A stretch of 61,956 bases of DNA, taken from the NCBI GenBank assembly GCA_036272325.1, contig DATAYY010000070.1, forward strand, positions 1-61,956, given 5' to 3'. This DNA is from Schlegelella_A sp036272325. Lineage in GTDB: Bacteria; Pseudomonadota; Gammaproteobacteria; Burkholderiales; Burkholderiaceae_C. Below, piece after piece: positions 1 to 8,557 of the stretch. A model generated the notes under the pieces. It ran no database searches and was not told where the DNA came from. It saw only the letters and a program-made list of their open reading frames with translations. Position 1 is the first letter of the stretch. Each line of letters starts with the position of its first letter. The translations under genes were made by a program, and so were the position numbers.

Positions 1-2
1 GC

Positions 3-1334
3 AAGTTCGCGTGGGCCGAGCGCGCCGACCTCGACCGCGCGCTCGCCGCCGCCGACAAGGGCTTCCAGACCTGGAAGAAGGTCTCCGCCTACGAGCGCTC
101 GAAGATCATGAGAAAGGCCGCCGAGCTGCTGCGCGAGCGCCTGCAGATGGTCGCCGAGATCATGACGATGGAGCAGGGCAAGACCGTCGCCGAGGCGAAG
201 GGCGAGATCCTGAATGGCGCCGACACGATCGAGTGGTTCGCCGAGGAGGGCAAGCGCACCTACGGGCGCGTCATCCCGGCGCGCGCCGAGGGCGTCTATC
301 AGCTCGTCGTCAAGGAACCGGTCGGGCCGGTCGCCGCGTTCACGCCGTGGAACTTCCCGATCAACCAGATCGTGCGCAAGCTGTCGGCGGCGCTCGCCGC
401 CGGCTGCTCGATCATCGTCAAGGCGCCCGAGGAAACGCCGGGCTCGCCCGCGGAGCTGATTCGCGCCTTTGCCGACGCCGGCGTTCCGGCGGGCGCGGTC
501 AATCTGGTCTACGGCGACCCAGCCGAGATCTCGTCGTACCTGATTCCGCATCCGGTCATCCGCAAGATCTCGTTCACCGGTTCGACGGTCGTCGGCAAGC
601 AGCTCGCCGCGCTCGCGGGCCAGCACATGAAGCGCGTCACGATGGAGCTCGGCGGCCACGCGCCGGTGATCGTCTTCGACGACGCCGATGCCGCCGTCGC
701 GGCGAAGGTGATGGCGGCGAGCAAGTTCAGGAACGCCGGCCAGGTCTGCATTTCGCCGACGCGATTTCTGGTCCAGGAAGGGATCTACAAGACCTTCGTC
801 GAGCAGTTCGCCGCCAACGCCAAGGCGCTCAAGGTTGGCAATGGGCTCGACAAGGACGTCAAGATGGGCGCGCTCGCGAATCCGCGCCGCTCCCGAGCGA
901 TGGAAGCCAATCTCGAGGATGCCGGCAAGCACGGCGCCAGGGTCGTCGCCGGCGGCCATGCGATCGGCGACAAGGGCAACTTCTGGGAGCCGACGGTCGT
1001 CGCCGAGCTGCCGAACGATGCCAGGGCGATGAACGAGGAGCCCTTCGGGCCGCTGGCGATCATCAACCCGTTCCGCACTTTTGACGATGCCGTCAAGGAG
1101 GCGAACCGGCTACCGTTCGGCCTCGCCGCGTACGCGTGGACGAAGTCGGCGAAGACCGCGAACGCGATCGCCAATGCCGTCGAGACGGGAATGATCTCGA
1201 TCAACCACGTTGGCCTCGGCATCCCCGAGACGCCGTTCGGCGGCGTCAAGGATTCGGGCTACGGCTCGGAGGGCGGCAGCGAGGCGATCGAGTCGTACCT
1301 CAACCCGAAGTTCGTGTCGCAGGCAGGGCTCTGA
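3..1334 (+). CDS. NAD(P)-dependent aldehyde dehydrogenase, succinate-semialdehyde type (5' truncated by window)
   Basis: The open frame runs from base 3 without a start, so the N-terminus lies outside the window. About 443 residues are visible against roughly 480 in the family, so some 35-40 are missing. The NAD-fold signature FTPWNFP, the catalytic glutamate in MELGGHAP and the catalytic cysteine in NAGQVCISPTRF are all present, as is the late EEPFGP motif. The protein oxidises an aldehyde to a carboxylate in the cytoplasm. The C-terminal stretch GLGIPETPFGGVKDSGYG resembles succinate- and glutarate-semialdehyde dehydrogenases, but the exact substrate cannot be fixed. It sits 38 nt upstream of a DUF4242 gene on the same strand and may share its transcript. 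Confidence 0.93.
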   Translation, partial: KFAWAERADLDRALAAADKGFQTWKKVSAYERSKIMRKAAELLRERLQMVAEIMTMEQGKTVAEAKGEILNGADTIEWFAEEGKRTYGRVIPARAEGVYQLVVKEPVGPVAAFTPWNFPINQIVRKLSAALAAGCSIIVKAPEETPGSPAELIRAFADAGVPAGAVNLVYGDPAEISSYLIPHPVIRKISFTGSTVVGKQLAALAGQHMKRVTMELGGHAPVIVFDDADAAVAAKVMAASKFRNAGQVCISPTRFLVQEGIYKTFVEQFAANAKALKVGNGLDKDVKMGALANPRRSRAMEANLEDAGKHGARVVAGGHAIGDKGNFWEPTVVAELPNDARAMNEEPFGPLAIINPFRTFDDAVKEANRLPFGLAAYAWTKSAKTANAIANAVETGMISINHVGLGIPETPFGGVKDSGYGSEGGSEAIESYLNPKFVSQAGL

Positions 1335-1372
1335 GAGGCGGCGCCGCCGCCTGCCCTGCCAGGAGTGTCCAC

Positions 1373-1654
1373 ATGCCCCGCTATGTCATCGAGCGTACCT
1401 TCCCGGACGGGCTCCGGATTCCGCAGACCGAGGTCGGCGCGCGGGTCTGCCGCGGCGTTATCGCCAACAACGCGAAGGAAGGCGTGACCTGGCTGCATTC
1501 CTACGTCACGCAGGACCGTCGCAACACCTTCTGCCTCTACGAGGCGCCTTCGCCGGATGCGATCAGAAGTGTCGCCGCGAAGAACGGCCTGCCGGTCGAC
1601 CGGATCACCGAGGTCTCGGTGCTCGACCCGTACTTCTTCCGCGCCGAGGGCTGA
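1373..1654 (+). CDS. DUF4242 family small protein (paralog 1)
   Basis: A 93-residue protein with the DUF4242 pattern: an N-terminal RYVIERTFPDGL strand, central HSYVT and TFCLY strands, and a C-terminal VDRITEVSVLDPY helix/strand. The family is small and cytoplasmic, and some members are annotated as nickel-binding. The conserved histidine (about residue 42) and cysteine (about 54) are present. The start ATG follows CAGGAGTG. Its TGA overlaps the ATG of the next gene (ATGA), so the two are probably translationally coupled. A close paralog lies at 4652-4927; by eye 64 of 91 aligned positions are identical. Function unknown. Confidence 0.88.
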   Translation: MPRYVIERTFPDGLRIPQTEVGARVCRGVIANNAKEGVTWLHSYVTQDRRNTFCLYEAPSPDAIRSVAAKNGLPVDRITEVSVLDPYFFRAEG

Positions 1655-1920
1655 TGGCGATCGAGCTGACGAAGGAGGCGAAGAAGGAGGCGATCGCGTC
1701 GATCGAGCGCTGGTTTCGGGAAGAGCGCGAAGAGCGGATCGGCAACATCGCTGCTGGCGCGCTGCTCAACTTCGTGCTCGAGGAGATCGCGCCGTCGATC
1801 TACAACAAGGCCGTCGCCGACGTCCAGGAGCGGCTCGGCGCTCGCGTCGCCGAGCTCGACATCGAGATCCACGAAGACGAATTTGCCTACTGGGCCAAGC
1901 GCAAGCCCGGCCGGCGCTGA
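1654..1920 (+). CDS. DUF2164 family protein
   Basis: An 88-residue protein starting at the ATG that overlaps the preceding stop. The pattern ELTKEAKKEAIASIERWF, followed by a charged helix and the ending EDEFAYWAK, is typical of DUF2164, a family of short uncharacterised bacterial proteins. It is mostly helical and strongly charged, with no signal peptide or membrane segment. It lies 16 nt ahead of the LuxR-type regulator and is likely in the same operon. No biochemical role is known to me. Confidence 0.85.
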   Translation: MAIELTKEAKKEAIASIERWFREEREERIGNIAAGALLNFVLEEIAPSIYNKAVADVQERLGARVAELDIEIHEDEFAYWAKRKPGRR

Positions 1921-1936
1921 CCAAGCGAGGACCGCG

Positions 1937-4546
1937 ATGGGCGAGCTGCTCGAGCGCGATGGCCCGCTCGCGGCGCTGACGGCCGCCGCCGACGCTGCGG
2001 CGCGAGGCGATGGCCGCACGCTGCTGGTGAGCGGCGAGGCCGGGATCGGCAAGACGTCGATGCTCGAGCGCTTCGGCGCCAACCTCGGCCGCGGCCGCAT
2101 TCTCTGGGGCGCGTGCGAGGCGCTGGCGACGCCGCGTCCGCTCGGCCCGCTGCACGACGTCGCAGCTGCCGCCGGCAGTGCAGTGCGCGCGGCGCTCGCC
2201 CGCGCCGGCGATCGCGCGGCGCTGTTCGCAGCGGTCCTCGACGAGCTGGCGCGACCGCCGGCGCCGACGGTGATGGTCTTCGAGGACCTCCACTGGGCCG
2301 ACGCCGCAACGCTCGACCTTGTCAAGTACCTCGGCCGCCGCATCCAGCACGTCCCTGCGCTGCTCGTTCTCAGCCATCGCGACGACACCGCGTCGCTCGA
2401 CAAGCTGCGCGACGTTCTCGGCAACCTGCCGCCGGCGCATGTGACGCGGCTGCTGGTGCCGCCGCTGTCGCGCACTGCGGTCGAACGGCTCGCGGCCGGT
2501 GCCCGGCGCCGCGACGGCGGCGGCGTCCACGCCGCGACCGGCGGCAACGCGTTCTTCGTCGCCGAGGTGTTGCGCCACGGCGGCGCGACGGGCGATGTTC
2601 CGGTGACGGTTCGCGACGCGGTGCTCGCGCGCGCCGCGATGCTGTCGGCCGACGCACACGATCTGCTGCAGCTCGTTGCGATCGTTCCTCGCCAGGTCGA
2701 CCTTGGCCTCGTCGGCGACGTGCTCGCGCCGTCGACGGCGACGATCGAGGTGTGCCTGGCGAGCGGGCTGCTCGTCGCCGACAGTGCGAACCTGCGTTTT
2801 CGCCACGAGCTGGCGCGCACCGCGATCGAGGAGGCGATCGCCCTCCCGCGCGCCGCGGCGTTGCACCGCCGCGTCCTCGCCGCACTCGAGGCGCGCCCGC
2901 AAGGCGAGGCCTCGCTCGCGGCGCGTGCCCATCACGCGCAGAAGGCGGGCGACGGTGACGCGATCCGGCGCTGGTCGCCGCCCGCAGCGCGCGAGGCGGC
3001 GCTGCGCGGCGCGCGGCGCGAGGCGGCCGCGCATTGCCGCGCCGCCCTCGAGCACGGCAGCCGCCTCGCCGTGGCTGAGCGCGCCGCGTTGCTCGACGAG
3101 CTGGCGACGCACTGCTTCGAGCTCAACGAGCTCGAGCCGGCGATCGCCGCGCGCGAGGCGGCGATCGAGCTGCACGGCGTCGGCGGCGACATCGAGCGGC
3201 AGAGCGAGGCGCTCGCCGCGCACGCGATGTCGCTCGTGCGGGCGCTGCGCAACGCCGACGCCGACGCGGCGGGCCGACGCGCGCTCGACCTCGCCGCGAC
3301 GTTGCCGCCGGGCCGCGCCCTCGCCAGGGCGCAGACGACCGAGTCGTACCTGCGTATGCTCAACCGCGACTACGACGACGCGATCACGTGGGGGCAGAAG
3401 GCGATCGCGCTCGCCGAAGGCGCCGGCGACCTCGCGACGCTTGCGCGCGCCTACCTGACGCTCGGCGCGGCGACGATGTTCGTCGATTACGCGCAGGGCT
3501 GCGCGCACGTCGACAGGAGCCTCGAGCTCGCGCGCTCGCTCGACGACGGCGGCGCAGGCGTCGCCGACGCGCACGTCATGCTCGGCACCGCCTCGGGCGA
3601 ACTGCACGAGTTCGCCGCCGCCGAGCGCTATCTCGAGGCCGGGATCGCGTTCGCCCGCGCTCACGACCTCGACCGCCTTGCCGGCTACATGGAAGGCTGG
3701 CAGGCGCTGTGCGACGTCCACCGGGGCCGCTGGGTGCTCGCCGGCGAGCGCGCCAACGTCGTCGTCGCGCGCGAGCTCGGTGGCACGACCAATCGCGTCG
3801 TCGCGCTGCTCGCGCTCGGCCGTCTGCGAACGCGGCGCGGCGATCCCGGCGCAGCCGCCGTTCTCGATGAGGCGCTCGAGCTCGCGTTGCGCAGCGGCAC
3901 GCTGCAGCGCCTCGGCCCCGTCTGCGCGGCGCGCGCCGAAGCGGCGTGGCTCGACGGCGATGGCGAGCGCGCCGCGCGCGAGGCCGAACGCGCGTTCGAC
4001 CTCGCCGTCGCCAAGCGGCATCCCTGGCTGCTCGGCGAGCTCGCGTTCTGGCGCCATCGCGCCGGTGCACTGACGGCGCCGCCGCGCGGTTCCGCGGCGC
4101 CATTTCGGCTGCAGATAGCGGGCCGCGCGACCGACGCCGCGGCGGCGTGGCGCGCGATGGGCTGCGCGTACGAGGAGGCGCGCGCGCTCGCCGACGGCGA
4201 CGAGCCAGCGCAGCGCGCCGCGCTCGCGATCCTCGATCGGCTCGGCGCCAAGCCTCTCGCCGATCGTGTCCGCCGGCAGATGCGCCAGTCCGGAGTCCGC
4301 GCGGTGCCGCGCGGCGCAGTGACGGCGACGCGCAGCAACGAGGCCGGCCTCACTGCGCGCGAACTCGAGGTGCTCGCGCTCGTCGCCGACGGCTGTCGCA
4401 ATGCGCAGATCGCCGATCGCCTGTCGCGCTCGGCGCGCACGGTCGAGCATCATGTCGAATCGATCCTCGCCAAACTCGGCGTGGCGTCGCGGACAGAGGC
4501 TGTCGCGGCGGCGCGCCGGATCGGCCTGCTCGCCAAGAATGGGTAG
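1937..4546 (+). CDS. Large ATPase-domain LuxR family transcriptional regulator (LAL/MalT-like)
   Basis: An 869-residue protein. The N-terminal AAA-type ATPase has a P-loop around residues 30-40 (SGEAGIGKTS) and a Walker B VMVFEDLHWAD. A long helical, TPR-like middle follows, with many Ala/Leu/Arg repeats. The last 65 residues form a LuxR helix-turn-helix beginning LTARELEVLALVADG and containing TVEHHVESILAKLGV. LAL regulators bind DNA after sensing a ligand or partner through the helical region, using ATP. I chose ATG 1937 because the homology starts directly there (GELLERDGPLAAL); an upstream in-frame ATG at 1883 lies inside the previous gene. It sits between two DUF4242 paralogs, which makes them plausible targets. 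Confidence 0.93.
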   Translation: MGELLERDGPLAALTAAADAAARGDGRTLLVSGEAGIGKTSMLERFGANLGRGRILWGACEALATPRPLGPLHDVAAAAGSAVRAALARAGDRAALFAAVLDELARPPAPTVMVFEDLHWADAATLDLVKYLGRRIQHVPALLVLSHRDDTASLDKLRDVLGNLPPAHVTRLLVPPLSRTAVERLAAGARRRDGGGVHAATGGNAFFVAEVLRHGGATGDVPVTVRDAVLARAAMLSADAHDLLQLVAIVPRQVDLGLVGDVLAPSTATIEVCLASGLLVADSANLRFRHELARTAIEEAIALPRAAALHRRVLAALEARPQGEASLAARAHHAQKAGDGDAIRRWSPPAAREAALRGARREAAAHCRAALEHGSRLAVAERAALLDELATHCFELNELEPAIAAREAAIELHGVGGDIERQSEALAAHAMSLVRALRNADADAAGRRALDLAATLPPGRALARAQTTESYLRMLNRDYDDAITWGQKAIALAEGAGDLATLARAYLTLGAATMFVDYAQGCAHVDRSLELARSLDDGGAGVADAHVMLGTASGELHEFAAAERYLEAGIAFARAHDLDRLAGYMEGWQALCDVHRGRWVLAGERANVVVARELGGTTNRVVALLALGRLRTRRGDPGAAAVLDEALELALRSGTLQRLGPVCAARAEAAWLDGDGERAAREAERAFDLAVAKRHPWLLGELAFWRHRAGALTAPPRGSAAPFRLQIAGRATDAAAAWRAMGCAYEEARALADGDEPAQRAALAILDRLGAKPLADRVRRQMRQSGVRAVPRGAVTATRSNEAGLTARELEVLALVADGCRNAQIADRLSRSARTVEHHVESILAKLGVASRTEAVAAARRIGLLAKNG

Positions 4547-4651
4547 CCCGTCGGCGTGAAATGGGGAGCGCCACCCTCGGTGGCGGCGCTCCGGCTTCCT
4601 ATCGTGCCGGCACGGTCCGATCGTGGGCCGCGTCCACACGAAGAGGAAACC

Positions 4652-4927
4652 ATGTCGCGCTATCTCGTCGAACGCACCTTTCCCTCCGGCCTCTCGATTC
4701 CGCAGACCGAAGCAGGCGCCAGAATCGTCCGCACCGTCGTCGAGGCAAACGCCAGGGATGGCGTCACCTGGGTCCACTCCTACGTGACGCCGGATCGGCA
4801 GAAGACGTTCTGCATCTACGACGGCCCGTCGCCCGAGGCGATCCGCACGGTCGCCGAGCGCAACCAGCTGCCGGTCGACCGCATCACCGAGGTCTCGGTG
4901 CTCGACCCGTACTTCTACCGGGCCTGA
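4652..4927 (+). CDS. DUF4242 family small protein (paralog 2)
   Basis: A 91-residue paralog of the protein at 1373-1654, keeping the ERTFP, IPQTE, HSYVT, TFC and LPVDRITEVSVLDPYF segments. The start is ATG 4652, preceded by AAGAGGAAA, a good ribosome binding site. About 105 nt separate it from the LuxR gene, so it may have its own promoter; none is obvious. It is convergent with the TRAP permease gene. As in paralog 1, one histidine and one cysteine are conserved, which would fit metal binding, but this is inference. Confidence 0.87.
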   Translation: MSRYLVERTFPSGLSIPQTEAGARIVRTVVEANARDGVTWVHSYVTPDRQKTFCIYDGPSPEAIRTVAERNQLPVDRITEVSVLDPYFYRA

Positions 4928-4961
4928 CGCCGGCGGCCGGAGAAAGCGGCGCTGCCGGCGC

Positions 4962-6278
4962 TCAGCCGATCAGCGCCGGCAGCCAGGTGGCGATCGTCGG
5001 CACGAGGAAGACGAGCGCCAGCAGCAGCACGCTCATGACGAGGAACGGCACGACGGCGCGGAAGATGTCGAGCATCGTCACCTCCGCCGGCGCGACGCCC
5101 TTCATCGTCATCAGCAGCAAGCCGTGCGGCGGCAGCAACAGGCCCATCTGCATGCAGATCAGGAACAGCACGCCGAACCAGACCAGGTCGACGCCGAGCG
5201 CCTGCACGACGGGCATGAAGATCGGCAGCGTGATCATCATCATGCTCACCTGATCGACGAAGACGCCGAGGAAGATCAGCATCAGCATCATCCCTGCGAT
5301 CACCGCCCACGGCGCGAGGCCGGCACCCGTGATCGTCTGCGAGAGCCCGTTCGACGCGCCCGAAAACGAGAGGATCTGCGCGAACGTCGTCGCGCCGACG
5401 ATGATGAAGAGGATCATCGCCGAGATCGCGACCGTGCCCTTGAGCGAGGCGAACAGGATGCGGACGCTGAGGGCGCGATAAGCGAGCGCGAAGATTATCG
5501 TCGCCAGCGCGCCGAGCGCGGCCGACTCGGTCGGCGTTCCCCAACCGGCGGCCATCGCGCCGACGACGACGCCGAAGATCGAGACCAGCGGCAGCACGTA
5601 GAGCAGGAAAGGCTTGAAGCGGGCAAAGCCCGGATGCGACACGAGCGGCACGTTCGGTGCGAGGCTCGGCTTCATCTTCACGCGCACGATGATCCAGGCG
5701 ACGAAGGCGACCGACAGCACCAGCCCCGGAACGACGCCGCCGATCAGCAGCTTCGAGATCGAGATTCCCGACAGCGACCCGAGCAGGACGGTGAGCGCCG
5801 ACGGCGGGATCAGCATGTCGACGGCGCCGATCGCCATCACCGGCCCGCACGCGAGTCGGGGGTCGTAGCCGCGCGCGAGCATGACCGGCACCATCAGCGA
5901 GCCGAGCATCGCGGTCGTTGCGATCGTCGATCCCGAGATCGCCGAGAACACGGTGCCGGCGACGACGGCGACCACGGCGAGCCGCCCCGGCACCTGCGCG
6001 ATCAGCCGCTCGATGCCGTCGATCACCTTGACGGCGAGGCCGGTGTGGAACAGCACCTCGCCCATCAGGACGAAGAGCGGGATCGGCGTCAGCGAGAAGC
6101 TCATCACCGAGCTGACGCTGTTCCTCGCGAGCTGCGCCAGGCCGGGCTCGCCGCCGAGCCAGAGCCAAGCGCCGAGCAAGTTGATGGCGAGGAACGCGAA
6201 CGCGACCGGCAAGCCGACGAAGAGGAGCACCGTCGAGCCTGCGAGCAGCAGCCAGGCCGCGCCGACCCAGCCGATCAC
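4962..6278 (-). CDS. TRAP transporter large permease, DctM family
   Basis: A 438-residue, strongly hydrophobic protein with about a dozen membrane segments. It has typical TRAP large-subunit features: the N-terminal LLFVGLPVAFAFL segment, a loop with GGEPGLAQLARNSVSSVMSF, and the SGISISKLLIGGVVPG stretch. It carries substrate across the inner membrane, driven by the ion gradient, after delivery by the DctP protein. It follows the DctQ gene with a 10 nt gap, completing a dctP-dctQ-dctM operon read on the minus strand. The start is the ATG at 6278. Confidence 0.95.
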   Translation of the reverse strand: MIGWVGAAWLLLAGSTVLLFVGLPVAFAFLAINLLGAWLWLGGEPGLAQLARNSVSSVMSFSLTPIPLFVLMGEVLFHTGLAVKVIDGIERLIAQVPGRLAVVAVVAGTVFSAISGSTIATTAMLGSLMVPVMLARGYDPRLACGPVMAIGAVDMLIPPSALTVLLGSLSGISISKLLIGGVVPGLVLSVAFVAWIIVRVKMKPSLAPNVPLVSHPGFARFKPFLLYVLPLVSIFGVVVGAMAAGWGTPTESAALGALATIIFALAYRALSVRILFASLKGTVAISAMILFIIVGATTFAQILSFSGASNGLSQTITGAGLAPWAVIAGMMLMLIFLGVFVDQVSMMMITLPIFMPVVQALGVDLVWFGVLFLICMQMGLLLPPHGLLLMTMKGVAPAEVTMLDIFRAVVPFLVMSVLLLALVFLVPTIATWLPALIG

Positions 6279-6288
6279 CTCTTGCTCC

Positions 6289-6831
6289 TCATGCGGCGCT
6301 CACCGCATCGTCGCGCGGCCCGACCTCGGCGCGCGCAAGCCGGCGCATGCGAAAGACGAACTCGATCGCAAGCAGCGCGAAGCAGATCGGCAACGGCGCG
6401 AGGAACCACCACTCCGGCATGACGAGCGTCTTGATCGAGAGCGCCGCGCTCTGCTGGCTTTGCCACGCCGCCGAGCTGCCGTAGACGACCAGCCACAGGC
6501 ACGACGCGAGGCCGAGCAGATCGGCGACCCACTCGCACGCGTACGCCGTGCGTGCCGGCAGGATGCGCAGGACGATGTCGACCCGGATGTGGCGGCCCTC
6601 GCGCAGCAGCCACGGCGCGGCAAGCAGCGTGATCGCGTAGAGCAGCAGCTCGGAGATCTCGTTGCTCCAGGCGATGCCGCGCGGCATGCCTGGCAGGGCG
6701 ACGTTCCTGGTCAGCACATCGGCGCAGATGATCGCCACCATCGCCAGCAGGACGAGGCTCGCGAGCAGCGCGAGGCCCTCGATCAGCGCACCGAAGGCTT
6801 GCTCGAGCGCCGCCGATGCGCTGGGCTTCAC
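6289..6831 (-). CDS. TRAP transporter small permease, DctQ family
   Basis: A 180-residue membrane protein with four predicted membrane helices. The DctQ-type region MPRGIAWSNEISELLLYAIT and the GRHIRVDIVLRILP loop are visible. It pairs with the large permease and probably contacts the binding protein. Its start overlaps the end of the dctP gene by 4 nt (ATGA). The C-terminus is charged and cytoplasmic. Confidence 0.93.
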   Translation of the reverse strand: MKPSASAALEQAFGALIEGLALLASLVLLAMVAIICADVLTRNVALPGMPRGIAWSNEISELLLYAITLLAAPWLLREGRHIRVDIVLRILPARTAYACEWVADLLGLASCLWLVVYGSSAAWQSQQSAALSIKTLVMPEWWFLAPLPICFALLAIEFVFRMRRLARAEVGPRDDAVSAA

Positions 6832-7799
6832 TTCGAGGTCAGCGTCTTCAGCTTCTTGGCGAACTCTGGGTTGGCCTTCATCGCGCCGGCCCAGCCCAGG
6901 TCGTACGCCTTGTCGACGAAGGCCTTGGTGCCGGCGTCATCGAAGCGGATCGCCTGGATGCCGGCCTTTTCCTGGCGCGCCGTCTCGTCCTTCGCGTATT
7001 GCGCCCAGAAGCCATTCATCGCTTCGAGCGCGAGCGCCTGCTTGTCGAGGAACGCCTTCTGCTTCGGCGTCAGCCGCTGGTAGGCGTCCAGATTCATGAC
7101 GATCGAGACCTCGGCGTCGTAGAAGCCGGGATCGACGCGGTACTTCGTCTTCTCCTGCCAATTGAGATCGAAGATGCCGCCGATCGGCCAGCCGTAGCCG
7201 TCGACCACGTTCCTCTCGAGCGCCGTGTAGACCTCGCCCGGCGGTGTCGTCACGACGTTGGCGCCGAGCGCGGCGAAGAAGTCGCGGTAGACCGGCGTGA
7301 TGCGGATCTTCAGCCCGGCGAGGTCGGGCTTGTCGATCTTCTTGTTGAGGTAGAGATGGAACGGCTGGTTCTCGACCATCCGCGCCAGATAGACCATGTG
7401 GCCCTTCTGCATCCAGAACGCGTTGATCGCTGCATAGGCGCCGTTCTTGCGCTGCTCGGCGATCGGAATCTGGGTGAGCTTCAGGAAGTCGGCTTCCGGC
7501 ATGACGTTGGTGTAGAACGCGCCGGTCGAAAGTGCCAGGTCGACGACGCCGCTCTTGACCGCGTTGCCGGCCTCGAAGGTCGGGATCGCCTTCGGCCCGC
7601 CGATGAAGTTGATCTGCAGCGTGCCCTTGCCCTCGGCGTTGAACTGCTGGAGCCACTTCTGCAGGTGAACGACGTAGATGCCGTTCTCGGCGAAGGCGCT
7701 GACCATCCTGAGCGTCGTCTCCTGCGCGAGAGCTGCCGGTGCAGCGAGCGTCGCGAAAGCGGCGCAGAAAGAGAGCAGGACTTGGCGAATGTCGTTCAT
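6828..7799 (-). CDS. TRAP transporter substrate-binding protein, DctP family
   Basis: A 323-residue periplasmic binding protein. The start at 7799 gives a clear signal peptide (MNDIRQVLLSFCAAFATLAA, cleavage near AALAQ). The mature part holds the DctP features, including DLAGLKIRITPVYRDFFAA with the arginine that normally clamps a substrate carboxylate, followed by PPGEVYTALERNVVDG. The ligand is probably an organic or sugar acid. A UxaA-family dehydratase about 3 kb away fits a sugar acid, but the link is weak. The open frame continues upstream to 7991 without homology, so the later start is preferred. Confidence 0.93.
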   Translation of the reverse strand: MNDIRQVLLSFCAAFATLAAPAALAQETTLRMVSAFAENGIYVVHLQKWLQQFNAEGKGTLQINFIGGPKAIPTFEAGNAVKSGVVDLALSTGAFYTNVMPEADFLKLTQIPIAEQRKNGAYAAINAFWMQKGHMVYLARMVENQPFHLYLNKKIDKPDLAGLKIRITPVYRDFFAALGANVVTTPPGEVYTALERNVVDGYGWPIGGIFDLNWQEKTKYRVDPGFYDAEVSIVMNLDAYQRLTPKQKAFLDKQALALEAMNGFWAQYAKDETARQEKAGIQAIRFDDAGTKAFVDKAYDLGWAGAMKANPEFAKKLKTLTSK

Positions 7800-7852
7800 G
7801 GCAAACGGCTCTGGCGAGAGGACGAAGGGCGCGCGGGCGAGCTCCGACTCTG

Positions 7853-7878
7853 CCGTGCCCACGAAGCCGTGGGCACGG
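7853..7878. other. Perfect 11-bp stem-loop between two minus-strand genes
   Basis: The arms CCGTGCCCACG and CGTGGGCACGG are separated by a 4-nt loop. The element lies 48 nt past the stop of the secreted repeat protein and 53 nt ahead of the dctP start. There is no T-run on the minus strand, so it is either a weak terminator or a structure in the dctP leader. On the plus strand it is followed by GGTTTGT, but no plus-strand gene ends here. Confidence 0.55.
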
Positions 7879-7926
7879 GGTTTGTCTGGAGCCCGCCGGC
7901 GCCGGGCCTCCCACTGGCCGCTGATC

Positions 7927-8385
7927 TCAGCGCGGGCGGTTTGCCGCGTAGGAAGCGCTGCGCGCCGGATCACCGCGGGCGTGCCATTCAACCGGGCCCA
8001 TGCCTTCGCCGGCAGGGATCAGCTCGCCACGCTGGCGTGCCACGCGAACGCTGTCCTTCACCTCGGCACGGGCGAGGAACGACAGCGTCGACGGCGCTTC
8101 GAGGCGCATGCCCTGGCCGGCGGGAACGAGCTCGCCGCTGGCACGCGCCAGCAGCACCTCGTTGCGGACGTCCTGGCGGCTGCGTTGTGCGCCGGCCGTG
8201 ATGCGTGCGGCGAACGGCTCCGTCGCCTCACCGGCTGGGATCAGATCGTGCGCGGCGCGGGCCTGAAGAACGGCGGCCCGGCCATCGGCGCGGGTCGGCG
8301 CCCGGCTCTGCGCGGCGGCGCCGGTTGCAGCGGCGGCGAGCGCGACGGCGACGAGCGAGAGTTGGAACAAGTGCTTGGCATTCAT
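7927..8385 (-). CDS. Small secreted protein with three DUF4148-like repeats
   Basis: A 152-residue protein. The ATG at 8385 follows a G-rich site (GGGGGG) and opens a signal peptide (NAKHLFQLSLVAVALAAAAT, then GAAAQS). The mature part carries three imperfect repeats built on an Arg/Ala helix ending in LIPAGEA, LVPAGQG and LIPAGEG. Such units are seen in short exported Burkholderiales proteins of the DUF4148 type. The function is unknown and the assignment rests on pattern only. A longer frame reaches 8514, but the signal peptide argues for 8385. Confidence 0.8.
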   Translation of the reverse strand: MNAKHLFQLSLVAVALAAAATGAAAQSRAPTRADGRAAVLQARAAHDLIPAGEATEPFAARITAGAQRSRQDVRNEVLLARASGELVPAGQGMRLEAPSTLSFLARAEVKDSVRVARQRGELIPAGEGMGPVEWHARGDPARSASYAANRPR

Positions 8386-8406
8386 GCGGTGGCCCCCCGG
8401 ATCGAC

Positions 8407-8449
8407 GCTGACCGGAGGCTTCCGGTCAGCCGACGCCGAATGCGTCGGT
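8407..8449. promoter_or_regulatory. Two adjacent hairpins upstream of the secreted repeat protein gene
   Basis: The first is a perfect inverted repeat, GCTGACCGGA / TCCGGTCAGC, with a 4-nt loop at 8407-8430. It is followed directly by CCGACGC / GCGTCGG with a 5-nt loop, ending at 8449. Both lie 22-64 nt upstream of the minus-strand start at 8385. They could be operators or leader hairpins. No -10/-35 pair is clear in this 170-nt gap. Confidence 0.5.
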
Positions 8450-8557
8450 GCCGTCAATGTAGGGACGGGACGGTGCACCGCCGAGTGAGAACGGCGCCGA
8501 TCACGAGTGGACAATTCACTCGCGCGTTGTCGCGTCCGTCGCGGGGTCCGGGATTCC

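Noticed and set aside
1766..4777. A 1003-codon open frame antisense to the LuxR-type gene
   Set aside because: Low-complexity Arg/Ala/Glu composition, no motif, and the plus-strand gene is well supported by P-loop and helix-turn-helix motifs.
4928..4961. A GC-rich inverted repeat between the convergent DUF4242 and DctM genes
   Set aside because: Only 7-bp arms of simple GCCGGC sequence in a very GC-rich stretch, which could easily be chance.
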